From: Norana najaformis
Lineage: Eukaryota > Annelida > Clitellata > Crassiclitellata > Hormogastridae
Length of the DNA: 64,000 nt
Reading direction: 5' to 3'
Assembly: GCA_964023275.1 (NCBI GenBank)
Contig: OZ029916.1
Span: 17,252,150 to 17,316,149, forward strand
The notes under the pieces are model-generated. The model had not been told where the DNA came from and did no database searches. It saw nothing but the letters and a program-made list of their open reading frames with translations. Each line of letters begins with the position of its first letter. The first letter of the stretch is position 1. Shown piece after piece: positions 48,536 to 58,200 of this stretch. A program made the translations under genes and the position numbers.

Positions 48536-48862
48536 TGCTTCAGAAAGCAGCTGTGTTAATGCCAATTATTCTTCTTATTATTATTCTTGTAATTATTATT
48601 AATTTTTTACGACCCAAGATACATATGGCCCTTTGGGGGTTAAAAACTTACTTATTACTATTTTTATTATTATTGTTATTATTATTATTATTACTGCCAA
48701 AGGTAAGTGCAATCCCTAAGGAATTAACAAAATTATTTTTATTATTATGGTTTTTGTTGTTGTTGCTGTTGTTGTTTTTGTTGTTGAGGTTTGCATTGAG
48801 ACAGTGTGTTGCGGTTCCAAATTATTTTAAGCCTTAATCACTGTATGTTGCTGTTTGAACAG

Positions 48863-49039
48863 ATATTGCCGTGGCAGCAAGACTGGCAAAAGCGAATGCC
48901 GTAACAATTCTCCAAGATTTTATTCCAAAAGGAATCGCGGGACTGCATCTGAGTTTGGAATTCCATCACCTCATTGACAGTAGCAACTTTCGTGAGGGAA
49001 TGGACATTCTCATAAACAAGATCAAGAAATATGTGGCAG
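48863..49039 (+). CDS. TIR cassette 2, exon 3 (Asp type)
   Basis: 177 nt, phase 1 to 1. DIAVAARLAKANAVTILQDF, then the same IPKGIAGLHLSL...KKYVAG as cassette 1 except FREGMD. Nearly all differences from cassette 1 fall in the first 45 nt, around the catalytic position and the next strand; after that the two are identical apart from one codon. Confidence 0.72.
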
Positions 49040-49328
49040 GTAGGCTTTCAGTTATTAAAATGGTAGGTCAGCCTGATTGGTAGAGAAAAGTTCAAAATAG
49101 ACCAGGTTAATTATTTGATTTGCCCATCGATAATGGATAACAACTGCATTGCTTATTATAAAGCGACCATAAAACTATTCAGACTAAACAAGTGTAAAAC
49201 TTGTTGAATTATCGATGTAACCATTAGACTTTACAACGGAAGTCCGAATCATATTTATTTATCAGTGACCGAGACATTCCCTCAAATTGAAAGCCACGGC
49301 CATCTGTCGACTGACCATCAACTAACTA

Positions 49329-50455
49329 CCACATTATCTCGGGCATAGTGAACACTTTTTTTCAGAAAAAAATCTGCTCAAAGTCTGGGTGGACATTATG
49401 CATAGGAAGAAAGTAAAGTTTTAGGTAAACGCCGATTACGCGTAAAGACCACTTTTGCACTAACCAAAGGCAACAGACGAAGTTTACATCAGCTGAGATA
49501 CCTTATATTTTATTTGTTTACTTTATTTAACTTGCATGTCAGGAATCATGGGTAAGCCAAAACATCATCCACATAACTCTGCAAATGTTGAGGTCGGGCA
49601 AGCATCTACTTTATAAACCTGTTGCAGATTGATGCACTGTTCAGAAGACTGAACGGCATCACTTGAAACATGATACCATTACAGTTCATTCATTCCAAAC
49701 TGTTGTCTTGAAATACTGAAGCCGTTCCAAAACTCAACAAGGTTATCTACTTCAATAATGGTGCTGCATCCCAGTACAAAAACTCCAAAAACTTTGCCAG
49801 TCTGCTTCACTGTACCAACGATTATGGACTGGATGCTGAATGGAACTTTTTTGGTACACGTCATGGGAAGAATACCTGTTATGGGATAGGGGGCACTGTG
49901 AAACGTTTAGCCGCCAGGGCAAGTCTTCAGAGGAGCTTGGTGATCACATAATGACTTCCCAAGAGTTGTTTGACTGGTGTAGGAAGAATATCAAAGGAAT
50001 AACCTTCTTCTTTGTTCCTTCAGCTCTAGTATTGGAAGAGTCAACGGTAGTGTCTGAACGCTTTACACAATGCAAAACTATACCCAGAACCAGAGAAAAC
50101 CACCAGTATCTCAGTGTCAATTAAAGACGGCCAGAGTGTCTGGAGATTCAGACTCTACTATTACCAACGCTGGTGCATATTCACATCTACAAACAGTCAC
50201 TGCACCAGCAATCCGGGACAATATGTTGCAAGCATGTTTGAGCGAAGATGGTATCTCAAAACAATCATACAGTATGAAGAAGAGCATGACGATTATGAAA
50301 TTAAGGTTATGCACTCATGTGGGCTTGCCAAAGCTTACAGCTGGTCAGCCAGAGAAGACATCTGCTGGGTCCAAAAGATGAGCATTCTGTTTGGTGAAGA
50401 CACCAACTACAGCTTCTGGTCGACAGTATTGTCTGCTCGAACAGGGCAGTACTAA
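49329..50455 (+). pseudogene. Insertion: pogo-like end plus degenerate transposon-associated gene, copy 1
   Basis: CCACATTATCTCGGGCATAG and ~80 bp on match the inverted right end of the MITE at 4,040-4,778. Then come decayed plus-strand coding pieces: VIYFNNGAASQYKNSKNFAS, AEWNFFGTRHGKNTCYGIGG and TVKRLAARASLQR. After a frameshift these continue as MTSQELFDWCRKNIKGITFF, and after another as EEEHDDYEIKVMHSCGLAKA and REDICWVQK. I recognise this as a repetitive uncharacterised gene (AEW.FFAT.HGK...GIGGTVKRLAAR) often seen multi-copy in marine invertebrates and fishes, probably transposon-borne. It is disrupted by stops and frameshifts. Confidence 0.65.
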
Positions 50456-50603
50456 TAATTGCAATTTGCTATTAGGAATGCCTTGAACAGAATCTGAATA
50501 TGAGGACCAGCTGATCTTTAAAGACTATCTTCTAATTAAAGTTCTTTTCATGAATTATCTGAATCAGATTCTATCTTCTAATTTTGTCGATTTCTCGTCA
50601 TAG

Positions 50604-50715
50604 AACCCGGTCTGCTACATAAGCTACCCTGAAGAAGATGTTGAGATGTCGGAGGAGATTAACAATGATCTCACTGAACATGGGATTGCAACGTATTTTC
50701 CACGTTATGATTTAG
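50604..50715 (+). CDS. TIR cassette 3, exon 1
   Basis: Encodes the same 37 residues as cassette 2 (one synonymous change, TTTCCACG for TTCCCACG). Phase 0 to 1, same splice sites. Confidence 0.72.
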
Positions 50716-50921
50716 GTATGTATTGTACTTAATCAAATTTAAATGTTTATTTAGAAACTGCAACCTTTATAGCGGTGTCTTGGGAGTGGCATTGGCAGAC
50801 AACCACTGATAGGTTCTACAACCTATGTAGAGGTGTTCGACACTTAGCCATCTACCAACATCTGTATTGTTTCCTATTATATTAATATTTTAATTACAAA
50901 AATAAACATTTATTTTTGTAG

Positions 50922-51023
50922 AAAATGATGCAGGTCAATCAAGATTTACGGCCATTGAGCAAGGACCAATTTTTGTTGCAATATTGTCACCAGGTTTTGA
51001 TGACAGTTCAAACAGTGCAAAAG
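50922..51023 (+). CDS. TIR cassette 3, exon 2
   Basis: Identical to cassette 2 exon 2 as far as I can read; phase 1 to 1, donor AAAG|GTGAGA. Confidence 0.72.
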
Positions 51024-51074
51024 GTGAGAGAATCGAGAACTTAGGTTATGACAGGTAAGCAAATTGAAAGGATT

Positions 51075-51565
51075 AAGTCTTAAACTTACACGTGTTGGAC
51101 ACCAAAGAACTGCCAGAATGAAAAGAACTTGCAATATTTTGTGAACCAACAGACAATTTAAAACTGATTCTTTGCTCGAGGGGCAACCAGTTTAATGAAC
51201 ACAGTGTTGGTGTAGTAAGCTGATAATTGGATGCCTCTGTCTCGGCACTGGCCTCAAAATTTTTAACAATTTTTAGTTTGTGCGAATCTTTCAGTGATCT
51301 TACTAAGAAATATGTTATATTGGTCAGGTCTAGAGTAGCTAACGGTATAAAGACAGCATGAAGCAACAGAGACCTGATTTTACGTAGGTGAAATTGAATG
51401 ATGGTCTGCAAAGGGTGTCCAAATCTCCGTATGGCAGTAAAGAACGTTCACGGACGATTTCTTTAAGAGCCCCAAGGTGCATATGACCCATCGGGACTTA
51501 AAAACTTATTGGAGATGAGCAACGACATCTGTAATGGCCACTACTTGTGAAGTTCTGGCACGGAA
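51075..51565 (-). mobile_element. Antisense LINE fragment in TIR intron 2, cassette 3
   Basis: Same insertion as in the other cassettes. A 2-bp deletion (CCAACAGACAATTT versus CTAACAGACACAATTT) interrupts the minus-strand frame that is open in cassette 2. Confidence 0.7.
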
Positions 51566-51890
51566 AATGTGCTTCAGAAAGCAGCTGTGTTAATGCCAAT
51601 TATTCTTCTTATTATTATTCTTGTAATTATTATTAATTTTTTACGACCCAAGATACATATGGCCCTTTGGGGGTTAAAAACTTACTTATTACTATTTTTA
51701 TTATTATTGTTATTATTATTACTGCCAAAGGTAAGTGCAATCCCTAAGGAATTAACAAAATTATTTTTATTATTATGGTTTTTGTTGTTGTTGCTGTTGT
51801 TGTTTTTGTTGTTGAGGTTTGCATTGAGACAGTGTGTTGCGGTTCCAAATTATTTTAAGCCTTAATCACTGTATGTTGCTGTTTGAACAG

Positions 51891-52067
51891 ATATTGCCGT
51901 GGCAGCAAGACTGGCAAAAGCGAATGCCGTAACAATTCTCCAAGATTTTATTCCAAAAGGAATCGCGGGACTGCATCTGAGTTTGGAATTCCATCACCTC
52001 ATTGACAGTAGCAACTTTCGTGAGGGAATGGACATTCTCATAAACAAGATCAAGAAATATGTGGCAG
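51891..52067 (+). CDS. TIR cassette 3, exon 3 (Asp type)
   Basis: Same protein as cassette 2 exon 3 (DIAVAARLAKANAVTILQDF...FREGMD...KKYVAG); 177 nt, phase 1 to 1. Confidence 0.72.
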
Positions 52068-52356
52068 GTAGGCTTTCAGTTATTAAAATGGTAGGTCAGC
52101 CTGATTGGTAGGGAAAAGTTCAAAATAGACCAGGTTAATTATTTGATTTGCCCATCGATAATGGATAACAACTGCATTGCTTATTATAAAGCGACCATAA
52201 AACTATTCAGACTAAACAAGTGTAAAACTTGTTGAATTATCGATGTAACCATTAGACTTTACAACGGAAGTCCGAATCATATTTATTTATCAGTGACCGA
52301 GACATTCCCTCAAATTGAAAGCCACGGCCATCTGTCGACTGACCATCAACTAACTA

Positions 52357-53482
52357 CCACATTATCTCGGGCATAGTGAACACTTTTTTCAGAAAATAAT
52401 CTGCTCAAAGTCTGGGTGGACATTATGCATAGGAAGAAAGTAAAGTTTTAGGTAAACGCCGATTACGCGTAAAGACCACTTTTGCACTAACCAAAGGCAA
52501 CAGACGAAGTTTACATCAGCTGAGATACCTTATATTTTATTTGTTTACTTTATTTAACTTGCATGTCAGGAATCATGGGTAAGCCAAAACATCATCCACA
52601 TAACTCTGCAAATGTTGAGGTCGGGCAAGCATCTACTTTATAAACCTGTTGCAGATTGATGCACTGTTCAGAAGACTGAACGGCATCACTTGAAACATGA
52701 TACCATTACAGTTCATTCATTCCAAACTGTTGTCTTGAAATACTGAAGCCGTTCCAAAACTCAACAAGGTTATCTACTTCAATAATGGTGCTGCATCCCA
52801 GTACAAAAACTCCAAAAACTTTGCCAGTCTGCTTCACTGTACCAACGATTATGGACTGGATGCTGAATGGAACTTTTTTGGTACACGTCATGGGAAGAAT
52901 ACCTGTTATGGGATAGGGGGCACTGTGAAACGTTTAGCCGCCAGGGCAAGTCTTCAGAGGAGCTTGGTGATCACATAATGACTTCCCAAGAGTTGTTTGA
53001 CTGGTGTAGGAAGAATATCAAAGGAATAACCTTCTTCTTTGTTCCTTCAGCTCTAGTATTGGAAGAGTCAACGGTAGTGTCTGAACGCTTTACACAATGC
53101 AAAACTATACCCAGAACCAGAGAAAACCACCAGTATCTCAGTGTCAATTAAAGACGCCAGAGTGTCTGGAGATTCAGACTCTACTATTACCAACGCTGGT
53201 GCATATTCACATCTACAAACAGTCACTGCACCAGCAGTCCGGGACAATATGTTGCAAGCATGTTTGAGCGAAGATGGTATCTCAAAACAATCATACAGTA
53301 TGAAGAAGAGCATGACGATTATGAAATTAAGGTTATGCACTCATGTGGGCTTGCCAAAGCTTACAGCTGGTCAGCCAGAGAAGACATCTGCTGGGTCCAA
53401 AAGATGAGCATTCTGTTTGGTGAAGACACCAACTACAGCTTCTGGTCGACAGTATTGTCTGCTCGAACAGGGCAGTACTAAT
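52357..53482 (+). pseudogene. Insertion: pogo-like end plus degenerate transposon-associated gene, copy 2
   Basis: A near-identical copy of 49,329-50,455, duplicated together with the cassette. It shows single-base differences such as AAAGACGCCAG for AAAGACGGCCAG and one base fewer in a T run near 52,385. It carries the same frameshifts, so the gene was already dead when duplicated. Confidence 0.65.
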
Positions 53483-53629
53483 AATTGCAATTTGCTATTA
53501 GGAATGCCTTGAACAGAATCTGAATATGAGGACCAGCTGATCTTTAAAGACTATCTTCTAATTAAAGTTCTTTTCATGAATTATCTGAATCAGATTCTAT
53601 CTTCTAATTTTGTCGATTTCTTGTCATAG

Positions 53630-53741
53630 AACCCGGTCTGCTACATAAGCTACCCGGAAGAAGAAGCTGAGATGTCGGAGGAGATTAACAATGATCTCGC
53701 TGAACACGGGATTGCAACGTATTTCCCACGTTATGATTTAG
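53630..53741 (+). CDS. TIR cassette 4, exon 1
   Basis: NPVCYISYPEEEAEMSEEIN then NDLAEHGIATYFPRYDL, phase 0 to 1. Close to cassettes 2 and 3, with D-V to E-A and T to A changes. Confidence 0.72.
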
Positions 53742-53946
53742 GTATGTATTGTACTTAATCAAATTTAAATGTTTATTTAGAAACTGCAACTTTTATAGCG
53801 GTGTCTTGGGAGTGGCATTGGCAGACAACCACTGATAGGTTCTACAACCTATGTAGAGGTGTTCGACACTTAACCATCTACCAACATCTGTATTGTTTCC
53901 TATTATATTAATATTTTAATTACAAAAAAAACATTTATTTTTGTAG

Positions 53947-54048
53947 AAAATGATGCAGGTCAATCAAGATTTACGGCCATTGAGCCAGGACCAATTTTTG
54001 TTGGAATACTGTCACCAAGTTTTGATGACAGTTCAAACAGTGCAAAAG
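53947..54048 (+). CDS. TIR cassette 4, exon 2
   Basis: (E)NDAGQSRFTAIEPGPIFVG then ILSPSFDDSSNSAK, phase 1 to 1. It has EPG for EQG and VGIL for VAIL relative to cassettes 2 and 3, and shares the SF ending with cassette 1. Confidence 0.72.
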
Positions 54049-54104
54049 GTGAGAGAATCGAGAACTTAGGTTATGATAGGTAAGCAAATTGAAAGGATTA
54101 AGTC

Positions 54105-54595
54105 TTAAACTTACACGTGTTGGACACCAAAGAACTGCCAGAATGAAAATAACTTGCAATATTTTGTGAACCAACATACACAATTTAAAACTGATTCTTT
54201 GCTCGATGGGCAACCAGTTTAATGAACGCATTGTTGGTGTAGTAAGCTGATAATTGGATGCCTTTGTCTCGGCACTGGCCTCAAAATTGTTAACAATTTT
54301 TAGTTTGTGCGAATCTCTCAGTGATCTTAATAAGAAATATGTTATATTGGTCAGGTCTAGAGTAGCTAACGGTATTAAGACAGCATGAAGCAACAGAGAC
54401 CTGATTTTACGTAGGTGAAATTGAATGATGGTCTGCAAAGGGAGTCCAAATCTCCGTATGGCAGTAAAGAACGTTCACGGACGATTTCTTTAAGAGCCCC
54501 AAGGTGCATATGACCCATCGGGACTTAAAAACTTATTGGAGATGAGCAACGACATCTGTAATGGCCACTACTTGTGAAGTTCTGGCACGGAAAAT
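54105..54595 (-). mobile_element. Antisense LINE fragment in TIR intron 2, cassette 4
   Basis: Same insertion as in cassettes 1-3. It keeps MRSLNWLPIEQRISFK, the variant shared with cassette 1 rather than with 2 and 3. Confidence 0.7.
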
Positions 54596-54923
54596 GTGCT
54601 GCAGAAAGCAGCTGTGTTAATGCCAATTCTTATTATTATTATTATTATTATTCTTGTAATTATTATTAATTTTTTAGCACCCAAGATACATATGGCCCTT
54701 AGGGGCTTAAAAACTTACTTATTACTATTATTATTATTATTATTATTACTGCCAAAGGTAAGTGTAATTCCTAAGGAATTAACAAAATTATTTTTATTAT
54801 TATTGTTATGGTTTTTGTTGTTGTTGCTGTTGTTGTTTTTGTTGTTGAGGTTTGCATTGAGACAATGTGTTGTGGTTCCAAATTATTTTAAGCCGTAATC
54901 ACTGTATGTTGCTGTTTGAACAG

Positions 54924-55100
54924 ATATTGCTGTGGCCTCAAGACTGGCAAAAGCCAGTGCTGTAATTATTCTCCAAGATTTTATTCCAAAAGGAATCGCG
55001 GGACTGCATCTGAGTTTGGAATTCCATCACCTCATTGACAGTAGCAACTTTCGTGAGGGAACGGACATTCTCATAAACAAGATCAAGAAATATGTGGCAG
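54924..55100 (+). CDS. TIR cassette 4, exon 3 (Asp type)
   Basis: Encodes the same residues as cassette 1 exon 3 (DIAVASRLAKASAVIILQDF...FREGTD...KKYVAG). 177 nt, phase 1 to 1. Donor GTGGCAG|GTAGGC. Confidence 0.72.
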
Positions 55101-55365
55101 GTAGGCTTTCAGTTATTAAAATGGTAGGTCAGCCTGATTGGTAGGGAAAAGTTCAAAATAGACCAGGTTAATTATTTGATTTGCCCATCGATAATGGATA
55201 ACAACTGCATTGCTTATTATAAAGCGACCATAAAACTATTCAGACTAAACAAGTGTAAAACTTGTTGAATTATCGATGTAACCATTAGGTTTTACAACGG
55301 AAGTCCGAATCATATTTATTTATCAGTGACCGAGACATTCCCTCGAATTGAAAGCCACGGCCATC

Positions 55366-55508
55366 TGTCACGTTCCTCGTCTCACATGTAGTCGTCGTCA
55401 GCACGTGTGTCCGGTGGTGCCCTCTGGTGTTCACTGATGGTAGCTGGAGGTGCGCCATCGGTGGGAAATTTCTCACTTGCCTGATGTGAGGAGGTGTCAG
55501 ACAGGCTA
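55366..55508 (+). mobile_element. Truncated LTR fragment after cassette 4
   Basis: TGTCACGTTCCTCGTCTCAC and the next ~120 bp match the start of the LTR at 47,144. The match breaks off at GACAGGCTA, where the sequence switches to the flank of the next exon-3 copy. Confidence 0.6.
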
Positions 55509-55549
55509 TAACATATAACTTATATGTTGTTTTTTTCAATTCAACACAG

Positions 55550-55726
55550 AGATTTCTTTCGCATTACGGCTAAAAAAGCCTCTAGTGAGCGTGGTGCTGA
55601 ATAATTATGAACCAAAGAGCATCCCGGGCTTTCATTCGAGCCTTGGGACCCTTTTGTCGGTGTCTCCAGAAAGTTTCGACGAAGATATGGCACATGTCCT
55701 GGCAAAAATAAGAGAAGTGCTTGGAG
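55550..55726 (+). CDS. Solitary TIR exon 3, intact, with the catalytic Glu
   Basis: The acceptor TTTTTTTCAATTCAACACAG is strong, and 177 nt run to GGAG|GTAGGA with phase 1 in and out, exactly the size of cassette exon 3. The codon completed by an upstream G is GAG: EISFALRLKKPLVSVVLNNY, then EPKSIPGFHSSLGTLLSVSP and ESFDEDMAHVLAKIREVLGG. It aligns gap-free to cassette exon 3 (shared I, A, R, L, K, PK.I.G.H.SL, and the C-terminal helix). It retains the Glu found in SARM1 and other NAD-cleaving TIRs. No exon 1 or 2 copy precedes it, so it could act only as an alternative third exon. Confidence 0.65.
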
Positions 55727-56084
55727 GTAGGATTTCAATTATTAAAATGATAGGTAAGCCTAACTGATAGGGAAATGTTCAAAATGGACCAAGTTAATTT
55801 ATCTGCTTCGCCCATCGATAATGGATAACAACAGCATTGCTTATTATAAAGCAACCATAAAAACTATGAAGACTAAACAAGTGTAAAAAATGTTGAATTG
55901 TAGACGTAACCAATTAGACTTTACAGCTGAAACCATATTTAGTTATTTATCAGTGACCGAGACAGTCCCTCAAATTGAAAGCTACGGCCATCTGTCTACC
56001 GACCATCAACTAACTATATGATGTCTTACGTAGACTAAATTATGATTTATAACATGTTGCAGGTTATGATTTTATTAGATCAGA

Positions 56085-56290
56085 TCAGATCAGCGCCATT
56101 CATTTGTCAACTAGACAGCTCAGAGATGGCGGCTTCAACATCAATGGAATTCCAGGAGGTCCGATTGCTGGGTGCGGAACAGATGGTGGCTGATGGCTAT
56201 ACCGTCATATGGTTGGGTCCGGAGGCCTTAATCAGACAGTCAGGCGTTGCCCTGAAGGCCTTGTACCGCATGGCATCGGGTGCCGTCATC
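56085..56290 (+). mobile_element. RTE-like LINE endonuclease fragment
   Basis: CATTTGTCAACTAGACAGCT followed by CAGAGATGGCGGCTTCAACA parallels 62,528-62,640, the start of the LINE at the right end of the window. In the shared frame the latter reads RELRDGSFKIVEFQEARWLG, the start of an APE-type endonuclease. Here only ~200 bp remain, flanked on the left by AGATCAGATCAGATCAG repeats. Confidence 0.65.
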
Positions 56291-56516
56291 TTATGCAAAC
56301 CTTGCACATAACCAGTCTAGCTAAGCATATACATACATACCGTTAATCACAGGGCAAATCGCTAGTTCAGTCGAGGATCACTACAGGTTCCAAATTCTAT
56401 CGTAGGCTTGATAATTTTTGCATGTGCCTGATGTAACAGCAGTTGAAATATTGAAATTATTATTAATGTAGAAGTTATTCAATGTGGAAATTGCTGTTTT
56501 TTTTTCAATTCAACAG

Positions 56517-56612
56517 AGATATTTATCACCATATGGCTGAAAAAGCCATTAGTGATCATTGCTCTCAACAACTATGAGCCAAAGAACATCCCACGGTCGT
56601 TCATTAATGAAG
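56517..56612 (+). pseudogene. Solitary TIR exon 3, truncated (Glu type)
   Basis: After TTTTTTTTTCAATTCAACAG the frame reads (E)IFITIWLKKPLVIIALNNY then EPKNIP. This is the same type as 55,550, but homology stops around 56,612 and unrelated sequence follows to a stop near 56,703. The C-terminal strand and helix are missing, so it cannot complete a TIR domain. Confidence 0.6.
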
Positions 56613-56619
56613 CTAGCGG

Positions 56620-57600
56620 CATCTGGTCAGATCTCTATAGTGAACTCGGAGGCCATCTGCCGTCGCAATCAGAAGAGCGACGACGCTTTGAATGGAACGA
56701 TTAAGGTGGCCGTCAAAGAAACAATTGAGGACTTCACACACGGCCAGATCTGAACGAAACGGATATAAGGCCTGAGCCGAGCTTGGCTCAGTCAGGATCG
56801 TTCACGACGATGCTTAACAACAGCAGAGCTGATGCTGTGGTTCCAGATTGTCGCTGCTGAACTATTCTCTCAGTTGAACTCTCGTTACTGTGGCAGTAGG
56901 TAGACTTTCTTCGTTGTAAAGATTAGACTCTCCATAGCTGTAGTGAATAAATTATAGATACTGTACATCCTTCGCTGTTCTACAGTGTATAGGCCTACGT
57001 CACGATCTTGCCATTACAGTGAAGCAGGGTCATTTAAAGTAAGATTTCAGTTTCGACTCGGAGATTACAAAGTAGTCCTTCAATGAACCACACTCATCCG
57101 CATCCAACGTAAAACTGTCGAAAATAGAACGTTCTCGCCTTTACATGTACATCCTGCGCCACAGTCGTCTGCTGGAGCAGTGGCTTCCATTCAATTTCAC
57201 TTAGTCATGCAGCATAAACATATTTATCATTACTGCCATCATCTGTGAAATAATGGCCGATGATCAAAATTTGCATTGTCAGCAGATTTAGTTTCTGCCA
57301 GTTTTTGCTTCGATATAAATCCTTCGTCATCACACATCAAATCCTCATAACACTACGGTAATATATAACTAAGCTGGCCACTAACTTCAAGCTTCTTTAT
57401 CACACTACTGTATATGCTGACCTGCTTAACATGTAATCATACTTATGCACTTGTCACTAAAACTCAGTCTCTTTATATACACAAAACCTTTCACATAACC
57501 AATCTAGCTAAACAAATACATACATACCATTAAGCACAACAGTTGATATTGAAATTATTATTAATGTAGAAGTTATTTAAATCGGAAACTGTTGTTTTTT
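56620..57600. other. No gene recognised between the solitary exon-3 copies
   Basis: Nothing coding was supported. The stretch 57,480-57,600 repeats the flank seen before 56,517 (CATAACCAATCTAGCTAAAC, TTATTAATGTAGAAGTTATT), showing that the solitary exon was duplicated with several hundred bases of flank. Confidence 0.5.
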
Positions 57601-57614
57601 TCAATTCAGCACAG

Positions 57615-57790
57615 AGATTTCTTTCGCAATACGGCTAAACAAGCCTTTGGTGTGTGTGGTGCTCAATAATCACCAGCCAAGAAGCATCCCGGCCTTCACT
57701 CGGGCCTTGGGACCCACTTACCAGTTTCTGAAGAAAGTTTTGATGAATAAATGGTGCATGTCATGGCTAAAATAAGGGATGTACTTGGAG
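57615..57790 (+). pseudogene. Solitary TIR exon 3, broken (Glu type)
   Basis: Starts (E)ISFAIRLNKPLVCVVLNNH like 55,550. A single-base shift near 57,690-57,720 and a TAA after FDE interrupt the frame; the remaining KIRDVLGD is recognisable in another frame. The flanking introns match those of 55,550 (GATAGGGAAATGTTCAAAATG). Confidence 0.65.
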
Positions 57791-58200
57791 ATAGGATTTC
57801 AATTATTAAAATGATAGGTAAGCCTAACTGATAGGGAAATGTTCAAAATGGACCAAGTTAATTTATCTCCTTCGCCCATCGATAATGGATAACAACTGCA
57901 TTGCTTATTATAAAGCAATCATAAAAACTATTAAGACTAAACAAGTGTAAAAAATGTTGAATTGTAGACGTAACCAATTAGACTTTACAACTGAAACCAT
58001 ATTTAGTTATTTATCAGTGACCGAGACAGTCCCTCAAATTGAAAGCTACGGCCATCTGTCTACCGACCCTCAACTAATTATATGATGTCTTACGTGGACT
58101 AAATTATGATTTATAACATGTTGCATGTTATGGTTTTATTAGATCAGATCAGATATATATGCAAATATTCAGTCAAAATTATTGTCTGTTGAATCTGCAG

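Noticed and set aside
45408-55100. A single protein with four TIR domains in tandem
   Set aside because: Exit phase 1 of exon 3 and entry phase 0 of exon 1 are incompatible.
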